A DNA stretch of 64,000 nt from Marinococcus halotolerans DSM 16375 (GCF_000420725.1 NZ_ATVM01000006.1:62001-126000); one strand, 5' to 3'; shown: positions 16,424 to 25,591, counted from the first letter of the stretch. The notes: a model not told the origin generated them from the sequence alone. Numbers and translations: made by a program.

Positions 16424-17197
16424 ATGAAGAAGGTATTACTTACAGGAGCGGCAGGAACGATCGGTACCGTACTCAGAAGCTATCTATCGAAGCGTTTTGA
16501 CATTGTACTGACAGATGCGAAAGCTCCGGAGGATTTAACAAGCGAAGAAACGTTCATGGAAGCAGATATTACGAATAAAGCGGAGGTCCGCGAGCTGATG
16601 CACGGGGTGGATGCGGTTATCCATCTGGGAGGTATCCCGGTTGAGGTGGACTTTGAATCAATTGAGCAGGTGAACATAACAGGTACGTTTCACGTGATGG
16701 AGGCAGCAGCCGAGGCAGGCGTCGAACGATTGATTTTTGCGAGCAGTATCCATGCGGTCGGTTTTTACCCGGCGGACGAATGGGTGGACGAAGCCTCACC
16801 AGTGCGGCCCGACACGCTGTATGGAGTCAGTAAAGCTTACGGGGAAGCGCTCGGGCGTTATTATCACGATAAATTTGGGTTGAAAGGCATTGGGGTGCGG
16901 ATCTGTAATTTTCAGGACCGGCCGGCGTCCGAACATGATTTGGAAAACTGGTTCAGTCCCCGTGATGCAGAACGCTTATTTGAAGCAGCGCTCACATGCG
17001 CATTGCCTGAGTATCTGATTGTTTACGGTATTTCAAACAACACCCGGGCGAAATTTAAAAACACCCGGGCAAAAGAGATTGGCTACGAGCCAGGGGAGAA
17101 TGCAGAGGATTACGCCGGTGAAGTGGAGGCAGGGAGCCATCCGAAAAAAGGAGGAGACTTTACGGCGAAGGACTTCGGAAAAGAGAACGGACGGTGA
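16424..17197 (+). CDS. NAD-dependent epimerase/dehydratase, uronate-dehydrogenase-like
   Basis: A 257-residue extended SDR. The Rossmann motif TGAAGTIG is at 7-14, and the catalytic triad is Ser108, Tyr133 and Lys137 (YGVSK). GIGVRICNF and the SPRDAERLFEAAL segment resemble uronate dehydrogenases, which oxidise hexuronic acids to aldarolactones with NAD+. This fits a strain that uses plant sugars, but related epimerases cannot be excluded. GGGAGG lies before the ATG; the stop overlaps the possible GTG start of the next gene. Confidence 0.78.
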   Translation: MKKVLLTGAAGTIGTVLRSYLSKRFDIVLTDAKAPEDLTSEETFMEADITNKAEVRELMHGVDAVIHLGGIPVEVDFESIEQVNITGTFHVMEAAAEAGVERLIFASSIHAVGFYPADEWVDEASPVRPDTLYGVSKAYGEALGRYYHDKFGLKGIGVRICNFQDRPASEHDLENWFSPRDAERLFEAALTCALPEYLIVYGISNNTRAKFKNTRAKEIGYEPGENAEDYAGEVEAGSHPKKGGDFTAKDFGKENGR

Positions 17198-17718
17198 GAC
17201 GAATGCAGGAAGCAGAGCTGAAGGTTTTAGGGGGCGAAGACGCTGAAGCATATGCAGAGCTTCGGATGCAGGCTTTGAAGGAGAGTCCGGAGGCTTTTGC
17301 TTCAACCATGGAAGAGGAAAGACAGAATCCGGACCTGGTCCGGAAATATAAAGAAAGGCTGGAGGGGAGCCAGTCTTTTACATGGGGCATCGAAGCGGGA
17401 AACGAGCTTGCAGGTGTCATCACCCTGCTCCCGATGCAGATGCAGAAGCTTCAGCACAAGGCGACGATTCTGGCTATGTATGTAAAGCCTGCCTTCAAGG
17501 GACACGGATTTGGAAGCCTACTCGTAGAAGCTGCTTTGAAGCAGGCAGATAAAGACGGAGTCGAACAGGTGCAGTTAACCGTTGTGAGTGAAAACAAGCC
17601 TGCGCTTCGACTGTACGAGGCCTGCGGCTTTTCTGTTTTTTCAACAGAAAAAGAAGCGATGAAAACAGCAGACGAATACGAGGACGAGCACTGGATGGTT
17701 CGTTTTTTAAAAAATTAA
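17194..17718 (+). CDS. GNAT-family N-acetyltransferase
   Basis: A 174-residue acetyltransferase with the acetyl-CoA-binding segment VKPAFKGHGFGSLLVEAAL (motif A, R/Q-x-x-G-x-G/A variant) and the C-terminal NKPALRLYEACGF typical of RimI-like proteins. The GTG at 17194 forms a GTGA overlap with the preceding stop; an ATG at 17203 is an alternative, as neither has a strong ribosome-binding site. The acceptor is unknown. It is probably co-transcribed with the upstream dehydrogenase. Confidence 0.85.
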   Translation: MRRMQEAELKVLGGEDAEAYAELRMQALKESPEAFASTMEEERQNPDLVRKYKERLEGSQSFTWGIEAGNELAGVITLLPMQMQKLQHKATILAMYVKPAFKGHGFGSLLVEAALKQADKDGVEQVQLTVVSENKPALRLYEACGFSVFSTEKEAMKTADEYEDEHWMVRFLKN

Positions 17719-17760
17719 AAAATATTTAAAGTTCCATAGTTTTCCACTTCAGCTTTCCGT

Positions 17761-17784
17761 ATAATAAATAATATTATTTATTAT
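17761..17784. promoter_or_regulatory. perfect 24-bp AT-rich palindrome
   Basis: Two 12-base arms, ATAATAAATAAT and its exact complement ATTATTTATTAT, meet without a spacer 32 bases before the DAACS symporter start. With the preceding T, a TATAAT hexamer begins at 17760. It may be an operator or an AT-rich promoter core; no known regulator motif is recognised. Confidence 0.5.
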
Positions 17785-17815
17785 CTCAAAGTTTAAATGG
17801 AAGGGAAGTGAGAGC

Positions 17816-19039
17816 ATGGGATCCTGGAAAGCATACCGGTTTCCGGTAATTATGCTTATTGCTATTATCATTGGAAGCATAGCAGGTTTTGTTTGGGGCG
17901 AAGACGCCATGGTAGTCCAGCCACTCGGTGATTTGTTTTTAAATATGATGTTTACTATTGTAGTGCCTTTGGTATTTTTCTCCATTGCTTCAGCCGTAGC
18001 GGTCATGGATTCGGTGAAGCGGCTCGGCCGTATTCTGGGTTCAATGATGATTGTTTTTATTATAACCGGCATTATTTCTTCCTGCCTTATGCTGGCAGCT
18101 GTTGTAGTTTTTCCTCCTGCAGAAAACGTAAGTGTGAGCGAAGAGCAGCCATCTCAGCAGGAGGAAGAGGGCTCGTTTGCTGATCAGCTTGTAGAAACAT
18201 TCACAGTGTCTGATTTTATAGATATCTTTTCAACTGAAAATATGCTCGCTCTAATTATATTTGCAATGCTTGTTGGCGTGGCTACAGGTTTATCGGGGGA
18301 AGCTGGAAAGCCATTTGCCCGTTTTTTACAGAGCGGCTCGGAAGTGTTCATGAAAATAGTGGCTCTGGTTCTTTATTACGCACCAATTGGGTTAGGGGCG
18401 TATTTTGCAGCATTGGTAGGGGAGTACGGCCCCCAATTGATTGGTGAATATGCTAAGGCGGTAGCAGTTTATTATCCAGTCGCTATTTTATATTTTATTG
18501 TTGGTTTTTCTTTTTATGCGTGGGTGGCTGGAGGAAGGCAGGGCTTCAGACGTTTTTGGAAAAATATCTTTGCACCTGCAGTAACTTCACTTGGTACAGC
18601 CAGCAGCGTAGCATCTCTGCCGGTGAATTTAAATGCAGCCAGAAATGCCGGTGTGCCAAAAGATATAAGAGAAACAATACTTCCTATCGGCGCTACCATT
18701 CATATGGATGGTTCCTGCTTATCCGCCATATTAAAAATAGCTTTTGTATTCGGTGTTTTTCAAATGGAATTTACCGGCCTAGATACATATTTAACTGCTA
18801 TCGGCATTGCCCTGCTAAGCGGAATGGTGATGAGTGGGGTGCCCGGCGGAGGGTTTATTGGAGAAATTATGATTGTTACGCTTTATGGCCTGCCTATCGA
18901 AGCCTTGCCTATTATTACTGCCATTGGTATTGTTGTTGATCCTCCCGCGACGACTGTAAATGTTGCGGGCGATAATGTTTCAAGTATGCTTGTGGCAAGG
19001 TATCTAGAAGGTAAAAATTGGATGAATGTCCACTTCTAG
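17816..19039 (+). CDS. dicarboxylate/amino acid:cation symporter (DAACS family)
   Basis: A 407-residue membrane carrier of the glutamate/aspartate/dicarboxylate symporter family (GltP/DctA/SLC1 fold). The serine-rich hairpin region TSLGTASSVASLPVN and GATIHMDGSCLSAI correspond to substrate- and cation-binding segments, and the C-terminal VVDPPATTVNVAGDN is the conserved NxxGD-type motif. An acidic loop lies near residues 105-125. The GGAAGGGAAGTGAG site precedes the ATG. It uses Na+ or H+; the exact substrate is not predictable. Confidence 0.9.
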   Translation: MGSWKAYRFPVIMLIAIIIGSIAGFVWGEDAMVVQPLGDLFLNMMFTIVVPLVFFSIASAVAVMDSVKRLGRILGSMMIVFIITGIISSCLMLAAVVVFPPAENVSVSEEQPSQQEEEGSFADQLVETFTVSDFIDIFSTENMLALIIFAMLVGVATGLSGEAGKPFARFLQSGSEVFMKIVALVLYYAPIGLGAYFAALVGEYGPQLIGEYAKAVAVYYPVAILYFIVGFSFYAWVAGGRQGFRRFWKNIFAPAVTSLGTASSVASLPVNLNAARNAGVPKDIRETILPIGATIHMDGSCLSAILKIAFVFGVFQMEFTGLDTYLTAIGIALLSGMVMSGVPGGGFIGEIMIVTLYGLPIEALPIITAIGIVVDPPATTVNVAGDNVSSMLVARYLEGKNWMNVHF

Positions 19040-19092
19040 ACCTTGGTTTTCCTTTGTATTTTACAGGGAAGAACGAAGCAGGAGGGATAACA

Positions 19093-20184
19093 ATGAAAAT
19101 TCAGGCAGCGGTGGTCAGTGAAAAAGCTGGCGCCATTCAGCATACAGAAGCAGAACTCGATGAACCGAAAACAGGAGAAGTGAGAGTGAAAATTGCTGCA
19201 GCCGGCATTTGTCATACCGATCTCGGCGTGCAGCAGCAGGAGATCCCGACACCGCTTCCGATTGCTTTAGGGCATGAAGGAGCAGGCGTAGTGGAAAAGG
19301 TCGGTGACGGAGTCCAGGACGTAGAGCCCGGCGACCACGTGGTTATCACATTTTCGCACTGCGGAACGTGCCGTAACTGCCGGGAAGGACATCCCGGGGC
19401 ATGTGAAAATTTTAATGCCTTAAACTTCGGAGGCACGATGAACGACGGCACCCGCCGTCTTCACAGTGGAAACAGTGAAGTGTCTTCTTTGTTCGGGCAG
19501 GGTTCGCTTGCCACCTTCGCTGTGACGCCCGTCAATAATGTGGTAAAAGTACGCAGTGATGTAGATATCCGTCTGCTTGGCCCTTTAGCCTGCGGTGTCC
19601 AGACTGGTGCAGGAACGGTTCTCAGCCGCCTGAACGTAGGCGTCGGCGATACGATAGTCGTTTTTGGTTGCGGAGGAGTCGGTATGAGTGCCGTTATGGC
19701 CGCACATCTCGCCGGAGCCCTGCAGGTCATCGCCGTAGACGTCAATGAAGAACGTCTGGAGATGGCGAAAGAGCTCGGAGCAACGCATACGATCAATGGT
19801 AAAAAGGAAGACGTGGTTGAAAAAGTGAAGGAGTGGACCGATGGCGGGGCAGATTACGCGCTTGAATCCACCGGAGTAGCTGCTCTGGCAAAGCAGGCGA
19901 TGGAGGTGCTCCGCTACAAGGGAGAATCGGCCGTCGTTGGTGCCGGTGCGGACACCGAATTTCACGTCCATCAGAACTTCATCGTGCCAAACGCCACCAT
20001 GTCAGGTGTCGTGGAGGGAGATGTCGTGCCGAAGCTGTTCATTCCGATGCTTGTGGAATACTACAAGCAGGGCAAATTTCCTTTCGATAAATTGATCACC
20101 ATGTATCCATTTGAAGATCTTGAGCAGGCCCTTGAAGATATGAAAGCAGGTAAAACGATCAAACCAGTAATCACATTTGAATAG
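19093..20184 (+). CDS. zinc-dependent alcohol dehydrogenase (aryl-alcohol type)
   Basis: A 363-residue medium-chain dehydrogenase. Catalytic zinc ligands are expected at Cys40 (GICHTD) and His61 (GHEGAG); structural zinc cysteines are Cys90, Cys93, Cys96 and Cys104. The NAD-binding segment is VVFGCGGVGMSA. The sequence resembles aryl- or benzyl-alcohol dehydrogenases. The ATG at 19093 is chosen because GGAGGGA lies 7 bases before it. It follows the DAACS symporter by 53 bases without a clear terminator. Confidence 0.9.
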   Translation: MKIQAAVVSEKAGAIQHTEAELDEPKTGEVRVKIAAAGICHTDLGVQQQEIPTPLPIALGHEGAGVVEKVGDGVQDVEPGDHVVITFSHCGTCRNCREGHPGACENFNALNFGGTMNDGTRRLHSGNSEVSSLFGQGSLATFAVTPVNNVVKVRSDVDIRLLGPLACGVQTGAGTVLSRLNVGVGDTIVVFGCGGVGMSAVMAAHLAGALQVIAVDVNEERLEMAKELGATHTINGKKEDVVEKVKEWTDGGADYALESTGVAALAKQAMEVLRYKGESAVVGAGADTEFHVHQNFIVPNATMSGVVEGDVVPKLFIPMLVEYYKQGKFPFDKLITMYPFEDLEQALEDMKAGKTIKPVITFE

Positions 20185-20190
20185 CAGATG

Positions 20191-20222
20191 GAAGCTGCGC
20201 AGATATGCGCGGCTTCTTCTTA
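20191..20222 (+). terminator. intrinsic terminator after the alcohol dehydrogenase
   Basis: GAAGCTGCGCA pairs with TGCGCGGCTTC (one G.U pair, 4-base loop) and is followed by TTCTT, a modest U-tract. Confidence 0.75.
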
Positions 20223-20243
20223 ATGTAAAAAAGGAGGTTTCAC

Positions 20244-20768
20244 ATGGAACGAATAGCGATTGATATGGATGAAGTAACGGTAAATACGCTGCCCACGCTG
20301 CTACATAGGTTTAATAAGGATTACGGGCACAGTGTTACCGCTGAAGACCTCAAAGGTATGAAGCTTGAAGCGCTGCACCCGGAGCTTCATGATGAGATTA
20401 AAGCTTATTTCTACGAGCCGTCTTTTTTTCGTTATCTGCAGGTCATGGAGGGGGCACCGGAAGTAATCGAACAGCTTGCCGGACAGTATGAAGTGTTTAT
20501 TACGACAGCAGCGATGGAATTTCCACCATCATTTGCGGCAAAATATGAGTGGCTGAAACATAATCTTTCTTTTTTGGGAGACATGAATTTTGTATTCTGC
20601 GGTGATAAAAGTATCATTCATGCAGATTATTTGATAGATGATAACGCCAGGCACTTCGAACGTTTTGCCGGCAAAGGGATTTTGTATACGGCTCCGCATA
20701 ATATTTATGACACTTCTTATACAAGAGTTGATCACTGGGAAGACATTCGGCGTTATTTTTTAACATAA
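20244..20768 (+). CDS. 5'-nucleotidase of the 5'(3')-deoxyribonucleotidase (NT5C) type
   Basis: A 174-residue HAD-superfamily phosphatase. The N-terminal IAIDMDEVTV supplies the nucleophile Asp7 and acid/base Asp9; VFITTAAMEFP is motif II and ADYLIDDNARHF is motif IV with the Mg-binding aspartates. Proteins of this type dephosphorylate (deoxy)nucleoside monophosphates and may balance nucleotide pools. AAGGAGG precedes the ATG. It is a short unit between two unrelated genes. Confidence 0.85.
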   Translation: MERIAIDMDEVTVNTLPTLLHRFNKDYGHSVTAEDLKGMKLEALHPELHDEIKAYFYEPSFFRYLQVMEGAPEVIEQLAGQYEVFITTAAMEFPPSFAAKYEWLKHNLSFLGDMNFVFCGDKSIIHADYLIDDNARHFERFAGKGILYTAPHNIYDTSYTRVDHWEDIRRYFLT

Positions 20769-20893
20769 AGGATCTCTTGTTCCGAAATTGAGAATCGAAG
20801 CGCCGACAGGAAGAAAAGCAGAGAAAGGTTGTTGTACAATGAAAAAGGATGTAGAGTAAACCAATATGAAAAGCGTTCGTAGGAGAGAGAAGC

Positions 20894-22126
20894 ATGCAGA
20901 ATAAACAGACAGGAGAAAGACTGCGGCAGCGGGGACAGCATCTATCAACAGCACAGCTTGCCCTTCTGTTTGCCGGAATCATTATGCTCGCGGTCAATCT
21001 CCGGCCGGCATTAACAGGCGTCGGCCCGTTAATCCCGTTAATCCGGGAGGATATTTCCCTGACAAGAGGAACGGCTGGTTTGATTACGACGCTGTCGTTG
21101 CTTACATTTGCGGCAGTTTCGCCGTTGGCCCCAAAAATCGGATCAAAAATCGGGCACCAGCGGGCTTTGATGGTTGGTGTTATTGTACTCATTGCGGGTA
21201 TTGTCATGCGCTACGTGCCCGAGGCTGTATTTTTGTTTTCCGGGAGTCTGCTTGTAGGAGCAGGCATTGCGATGCTGAATGTGCTCCTGCCCGGCGTCAT
21301 TAAAGAGTCATTTCCACATAACGTCGGTGTAATGACCAGTATTTACACAACTACAATGGTATTAATGGCCGCCATCGGGTCAGGAGTTTCGGTGCCGCTT
21401 GCAATTGGCGCCGGGCTGGGGTGGCAGTGGTCGCTCCTGTTCTGGGTCATCCCCGCGATAGCAGCGGTGCTGTGCTGGGGATTTGTGCTGAAAAACAGGC
21501 AGCTGCAGATGCCGGGCCGCGTGAGGGCGGTGGAGCGAAGCAAGGCCGAAGGATCCATTTGGAAGTCGCCGCTTGCCTGGCAGGTGACACTGTTTATGGG
21601 CCTTCAATCCATCGGGTTTTACGTGACCATCACCTGGCTGCCGGATATTTTAAATAACCTTGGAAACATGCCGCTTGCAGCTGCGGGCTGGCTTGTGGCC
21701 CTTATGCAGATCGCAAGTCTTCCGGCTACATTTTTAACACCGATTCTTGCCGGCAGATTCCGTAATCAGCAGGGGATTATTGTCGTGATCGGTGTAGTTG
21801 CGGTGCTCGGCCTGGTGCTGCTTATGACAAATACATCAACGTTCATGCTCACGATCGCGGTGCTGTTTATCGGTCTAGCGCAGGGCGGAAGCATCAGTCT
21901 GGCGCTTGCTTTGTTGAGCATCCGCGCTTCGACGCCGCAGCGGGCTGCAGATTTATCCGGAATGGCCCAGTCGGTAGGTTATTTTATGGCTGCGCTCGGG
22001 CCGATCCTCGTAGGAGCTTCCTTTGATGCCTGGGAAACATGGATGCCTGCACTGCTTATTTTAATGATAGTTTCGATTCTGCAGGTAGGCGCCGGTATGG
22101 GCGCCGGCCGTAATAAAGAAGTATAA
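20894..22126 (+). CDS. MFS transporter, CynX/NimT family
   Basis: A 410-residue major facilitator with about 12 membrane helices. NLRPALTGVGPLIPLIREDI near the N terminus is the signature of the CynX/NimT (cyanate permease/nitroimidazole) group. A charged cytoplasmic loop near residues 205-220 separates the two halves. GTAGGAGAGAG precedes the ATG. The substrate is unknown; cyanate itself is not implied because no cyanase is nearby. Confidence 0.88.
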   Translation: MQNKQTGERLRQRGQHLSTAQLALLFAGIIMLAVNLRPALTGVGPLIPLIREDISLTRGTAGLITTLSLLTFAAVSPLAPKIGSKIGHQRALMVGVIVLIAGIVMRYVPEAVFLFSGSLLVGAGIAMLNVLLPGVIKESFPHNVGVMTSIYTTTMVLMAAIGSGVSVPLAIGAGLGWQWSLLFWVIPAIAAVLCWGFVLKNRQLQMPGRVRAVERSKAEGSIWKSPLAWQVTLFMGLQSIGFYVTITWLPDILNNLGNMPLAAAGWLVALMQIASLPATFLTPILAGRFRNQQGIIVVIGVVAVLGLVLLMTNTSTFMLTIAVLFIGLAQGGSISLALALLSIRASTPQRAADLSGMAQSVGYFMAALGPILVGASFDAWETWMPALLILMIVSILQVGAGMGAGRNKEV

Positions 22127-22132
22127 ACAGAC

Positions 22133-22161
22133 AAGGCTTTCCAGCAAGGAAAGTCTTTTTT
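22133..22161 (+). terminator. intrinsic terminator after the CynX-like gene
   Basis: GGCTTTCC pairs with GGAAAGTC across a 5-base loop and is followed by TTTTTT. Confidence 0.85.
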
Positions 22162-22236
22162 ATGTATCACAGATGTGTAAAATATACGGTTACGGGGTAT
22201 CGATATCAATGGAATAAAAAGAAAGGGGGAAACACG

Positions 22237-22881
22237 ATGGACACGATTTCCATTATTGCGGTCGTTTCACTGGCAGCTGCATTCATTTCTACCGCGATCG
22301 TGATCGTAGACGTCCGGAAAAATCCGCAGCCGATGATGGTGATGAATATTGTCTGGCCGCTCACCGTGCTTTACTCCGGGCCGCTCGGCCTGGCTTTCTA
22401 TTACTATATCGGCCGGAAGGGCCACGGCGACAAGCCGATGTGGCAGTCCACGGTGGCATCCACCAGTCACTGCGGTGCCGGGTGCGCGCTTGGGGATATC
22501 GTAGGTATTCCAATCGTCGTGGCGTTAGGCTGGACAATTGCGGGGACCCGGCTGTTTGCCGATTATATCGTGGAATTTATCCTCGCCTACACGTTCGGGA
22601 TTTTCTTTCAGCTGGCGTCCATCCTGCCAATGCATGAAAACATGAGCAAAAGCCATGGCATCAAACAGGCCGCCAAGGCGGACACGCTGTCGCTTGTCGC
22701 GTACCAGATCGGCATGTTTGGTTTTATGGCGCTCGTTCATTTTGTGTTCTTTGCGACTCCGCCGAGTCCGGCCGGCCCGACCTTCTGGTTTATGATGCAG
22801 ATCGCGATGGTGATCGGATTTTTAACCAGCTATCCGGTGAACTGGTGGCTCGTCGACAAAGGCATCAAGCATGCGATGTAA
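22237..22881 (+). CDS. DUF4396 membrane protein
   Basis: A 214-residue integral membrane protein with about six hydrophobic segments that I recognise as DUF4396. The ATG at 22237 follows AAAGGGGGA. The segment STSHCGAGCALGD contains His, Cys, Cys and Asp close together, and IVWPLTVLYSGPLGL and YPVNWWLVDKGIKHAM are further family features. The His/Cys group could bind metal, but no function is established to my knowledge. It is a monocistronic unit bounded by terminators. Confidence 0.8.
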   Translation: MDTISIIAVVSLAAAFISTAIVIVDVRKNPQPMMVMNIVWPLTVLYSGPLGLAFYYYIGRKGHGDKPMWQSTVASTSHCGAGCALGDIVGIPIVVALGWTIAGTRLFADYIVEFILAYTFGIFFQLASILPMHENMSKSHGIKQAAKADTLSLVAYQIGMFGFMALVHFVFFATPPSPAGPTFWFMMQIAMVIGFLTSYPVNWWLVDKGIKHAM

Positions 22882-22887
22882 AAAGAA

Positions 22888-22918
22888 ACAGAAGGCCATA
22901 TGGTCTTCTGTTTTTTAT
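22888..22918 (+). terminator. intrinsic terminator after DUF4396
   Basis: A long inverted repeat (ACAGAAG..CCATATGG..CTTCTGT) followed by TTTTTT starts 7 bases after the stop. Confidence 0.88.
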
Positions 22919-23003
22919 GCAGATTTTGTCAGCTTGGCCGTGGGATATGATAAGCTTAGTTCATATAAATAATGCAGTGAAGCATACAAAAGGAGAGAGG
23001 ATC

Positions 23004-23924
23004 ATGCCGGCACGGTTAGCTTATCTGCTCGTCCTGGCGGGGGCGGCATTGTGGGGTACAACGGGGCTGTTTGTACAAAACCTGTATACATATGGATTCA
23101 CGCCGTGGGAAGTAGTGGGCATCCGCCTGATTTTTTCAGCGGTTATTATTACCCTGTTTTTAAGTATTGTGGAGAGAAGCCTGCTGCGTATCCGCTGGCA
23201 GGATCTGCCGCTGTTTGTCGGCACGGGGATTATCAGTATTGCTTTTTTTAACTTTTTCTTTTTCTCCGTGATGGAGGTCTCCGGTATCTCTCTTGCAGTG
23301 GTGATGCTGTACACAGGACCGTTGTTTGTGGCCGTTATTGCTAAATTCGTTTTTAAGGAAACGCTGACGGCGGGAAAAATAGCGGCGCTTGTGATTATGA
23401 TTACCGGATGCATGTATGCCGTGGGGCTGATTCCACTTGGATCTGACAGTATCGCTGCTGCAGCCGTCCTGTTCGGAATTGCTTCTGGTTTCTTTTACGC
23501 GCTCTACAGTATTTTTGGAAAGTTTTTAAGCAGCCGGTATCATCCGCTTACCATCACGACCTATTCCATGATCCTCGGCGGTCTGTTTTTACTTCCAGCA
23601 AGCCGCCTGTGGGAAAAGGCGGAAGCTTTTACGGAGCCCGGGGTATGGTGGAACGGCATCGGACTTGCGGTGGCAGCGACAACGGTCGCTTATGTAGCAT
23701 ACACAGCCGGCCTCACTCATGTGGAATCCTCGCGGGCCTCCATTCTTTCCATTATCGAGCCGGTGGTGGCGATTATAATTGGCGTGGCCGTTTTTGGTGA
23801 TTCCTTTACGCTCTGGCAGACCTTTGGCATTGTGCTCGTTTTTGTGGCGATTATTGCTACGGTTTACGGTGATACACTGGTGGGCAGAATAATGGGAAAA
23901 GCTTCTTTAAACCGTCAGTCTTAA
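23004..23924 (+). CDS. EamA/DMT-superfamily transporter
   Basis: A 306-residue protein with ten predicted membrane helices in two EamA repeats. LVLAGAALWGTTGLFVQNL opens the first repeat, and THVESSRASILSIIEPVVAIIIG is typical of the second. The ATG at 23004 follows AAAGGAGAG. Members export amino acids or other metabolites; the substrate is not predictable here. It lies 34 bases before the MOSC gene without an obvious terminator. Confidence 0.88.
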   Translation: MPARLAYLLVLAGAALWGTTGLFVQNLYTYGFTPWEVVGIRLIFSAVIITLFLSIVERSLLRIRWQDLPLFVGTGIISIAFFNFFFFSVMEVSGISLAVVMLYTGPLFVAVIAKFVFKETLTAGKIAALVIMITGCMYAVGLIPLGSDSIAAAAVLFGIASGFFYALYSIFGKFLSSRYHPLTITTYSMILGGLFLLPASRLWEKAEAFTEPGVWWNGIGLAVAATTVAYVAYTAGLTHVESSRASILSIIEPVVAIIIGVAVFGDSFTLWQTFGIVLVFVAIIATVYGDTLVGRIMGKASLNRQS

Positions 23925-23958
23925 AAACCAATGTATACTATTATAGGAGGGCGAGCGC

Positions 23959-24615
23959 ATGAACATCCGCGTAATGGAATGGTTTACGGGAAAGCCGGAG
24001 GACATATCAGCTGAAAAAGAAAAGCCTGTATTCTCGGCTATTAATAAAACAAAGCGTTCCGAAGAGTCCCTGTATTTATCGAAGACCGGCCTGGAGGGAG
24101 ATGAACAGGCCGATAAGAAGAGTCACGGAGGCCCGGAGAAAGCAGTTTGTGTATATCCGTGGGAGCATTACGCATATTGGAACAGAACGCTCGAGGAAGC
24201 ATTGCCGCACGGAGGGTTTGGGGAAAATATTACGGTGCAGAACGGGGTGGAGGAGGATGTGATGATCGGCGATGTTTTCCGTTGGGGAGAAGCAGTCGTG
24301 GAAATCAGCCAGCCCCGGGAGCCCTGCTATAAAATTGCGAAACGCCACGGCATTAAAAAACTGCCTCTTTACGTTCGGGAAACAAGCTATTCCGGCTATT
24401 ATCTGCGGGTGCGCCAGGCGGGTAACGTAGAAAAACGTCAGCCGCTGCATCTGGAAACAAGAACGACCTCGTTAAGTGTCGCTGGCGTAAACCGGATCAC
24501 CTATCATTCAGAAGATCCGGCAGAAGTTGAAGAAGCGCTGGAGTGTGCTGCCCTCTCAGAGGAATGGAAAAAGTCCCTGCACAAAAAGCTGAATAAGCTA
24601 AAAAATAAGCACTGA
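23959..24615 (+). CDS. MOSC domain protein (YiiM-like)
   Basis: A 218-residue protein with a MOSC domain (about residues 40-165) and a C-terminal helical tail. Landmarks are SHGGPEKAVCVYPWEHYAYW, GGFGENITVQN and QPREPCYKIAKRHG, the last containing the conserved cysteine. MOSC proteins handle molybdenum cofactor or sulfur; YiiM-type proteins are implicated in reduction of N-hydroxylated compounds. The convergent neighbour is fdhD, another molybdenum-enzyme factor, which supports a Mo-related role. Confidence 0.88.
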   Translation: MNIRVMEWFTGKPEDISAEKEKPVFSAINKTKRSEESLYLSKTGLEGDEQADKKSHGGPEKAVCVYPWEHYAYWNRTLEEALPHGGFGENITVQNGVEEDVMIGDVFRWGEAVVEISQPREPCYKIAKRHGIKKLPLYVRETSYSGYYLRVRQAGNVEKRQPLHLETRTTSLSVAGVNRITYHSEDPAEVEEALECAALSEEWKKSLHKKLNKLKNKH

Positions 24616-24639
24616 CCCATAAGGGCCGGTGCTTATTTT
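24602..24639. terminator. bidirectional terminator between MOSC gene and fdhD
   Basis: AAAATAAGCAC pairs perfectly with GTGCTTATTTT. The stem includes the last codons and stops of both convergent genes (TGA 24613-24615 and the fdhD stop at 24633-24635). Confidence 0.85.
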
Positions 24640-25445
24640 GTCGCAGAGGGAACGTCGGCGCTGATTCGTTCGGCATGCGCATAAACGTTAAAGGTGGAGC
24701 CGCGGATAAACCCGACAGCTGTAATGTTCAAGTCGTCTGCAAGACGGATCGCAAGGTTTGTCGGGGCAGATTTGGATAAAATAATACCCATGCCCATTTT
24801 GGCCGCCTTTGTCAGTACTTCCGAGCTTAGCCGCCCACTGAAAACAAGTACTTTATCGCGAACCTGGATGCCGTTCATCAAACAGTATCCGTACAGCTTA
24901 TCGAGGGCATTATGCCTGCCGATGTCAGAACGGTCGACGATGATGCCTTCTGTATCGCAGATGGCAGCGTTATGCACGCCGCCGGTATTTTTGAACACGA
25001 CGCTGTTATCCTGCATCTCCTTCATAAATCCGAGACACTGCTCCGGTGTGAGTGTGCGTTTGGTCACAGCTGTTTTCGCTGTCTGGACATCGCTTTGAAA
25101 ATAAAACTGTCGGCTTTTTCCGCAGCAGGAACCAATCACGCGCTTGGAGTAAAAAGAGGCTTCCTTAACCCGGTTGGAGTTGATGGAAACGTAGACAAAG
25201 CCCAGGTCATCGTCGAGAGAAACCGACTCAATCTCCCGGTAAAATAAGATAACTCCTTCGGATGCGAGAAATCCGACGACGAGCTCCTCAATGTGAGTGG
25301 GGGTGCATACAAGCGTCGCGAACTCTTCTTCATTTACGACAATTGTCATCGGCTTTTCCAGGGCAACCTGGTCTTCTGCTGCGTAAAGCCCCTCTTCCGG
25401 CGAATAGGAGACGACAGGCTGGATGGCGGTGGAACGGTCTGACAT
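24633..25445 (-). CDS. fdhD: formate dehydrogenase accessory sulfurtransferase FdhD
   Basis: A 270-residue protein that transfers sulfur from a cysteine desulfurase to the molybdenum cofactor of formate dehydrogenase. The cysteine motif is GSCCGKSR with Cys107 and Cys108, as in Bacillus FdhD; SGRLSSEVLTKAAKMG and SAPTNLAIRLAD are family segments. AAAGGAG precedes the ATG. No formate dehydrogenase gene is in the window, so its client is elsewhere. Confidence 0.93.
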   Translation of the reverse strand: MSDRSTAIQPVVSYSPEEGLYAAEDQVALEKPMTIVVNEEEFATLVCTPTHIEELVVGFLASEGVILFYREIESVSLDDDLGFVYVSINSNRVKEASFYSKRVIGSCCGKSRQFYFQSDVQTAKTAVTKRTLTPEQCLGFMKEMQDNSVVFKNTGGVHNAAICDTEGIIVDRSDIGRHNALDKLYGYCLMNGIQVRDKVLVFSGRLSSEVLTKAAKMGMGIILSKSAPTNLAIRLADDLNITAVGFIRGSTFNVYAHAERISADVPSATK

Positions 25446-25543
25446 AGGCGTGCTCCTTTCAAACCCGTGCCCGGCACGGAGGATAATTATGTGATTATAT
25501 TTTCATCGTACCATGAGAGACGGAATATACAGAAAAAAATGCA

Positions 25544-25577
25544 CAAAAAGCCTGCATCCTTTTTAAAAGATGCAGGC
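25544..25577 (-). terminator. intrinsic terminator of the AGCS symporter gene
   Basis: On the minus strand GCCTGCATC pairs with GATGCAGGC and is followed by TTTTTG. Confidence 0.88.
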
Positions 25578-25591
25578 CGGATGGAGCGGAG

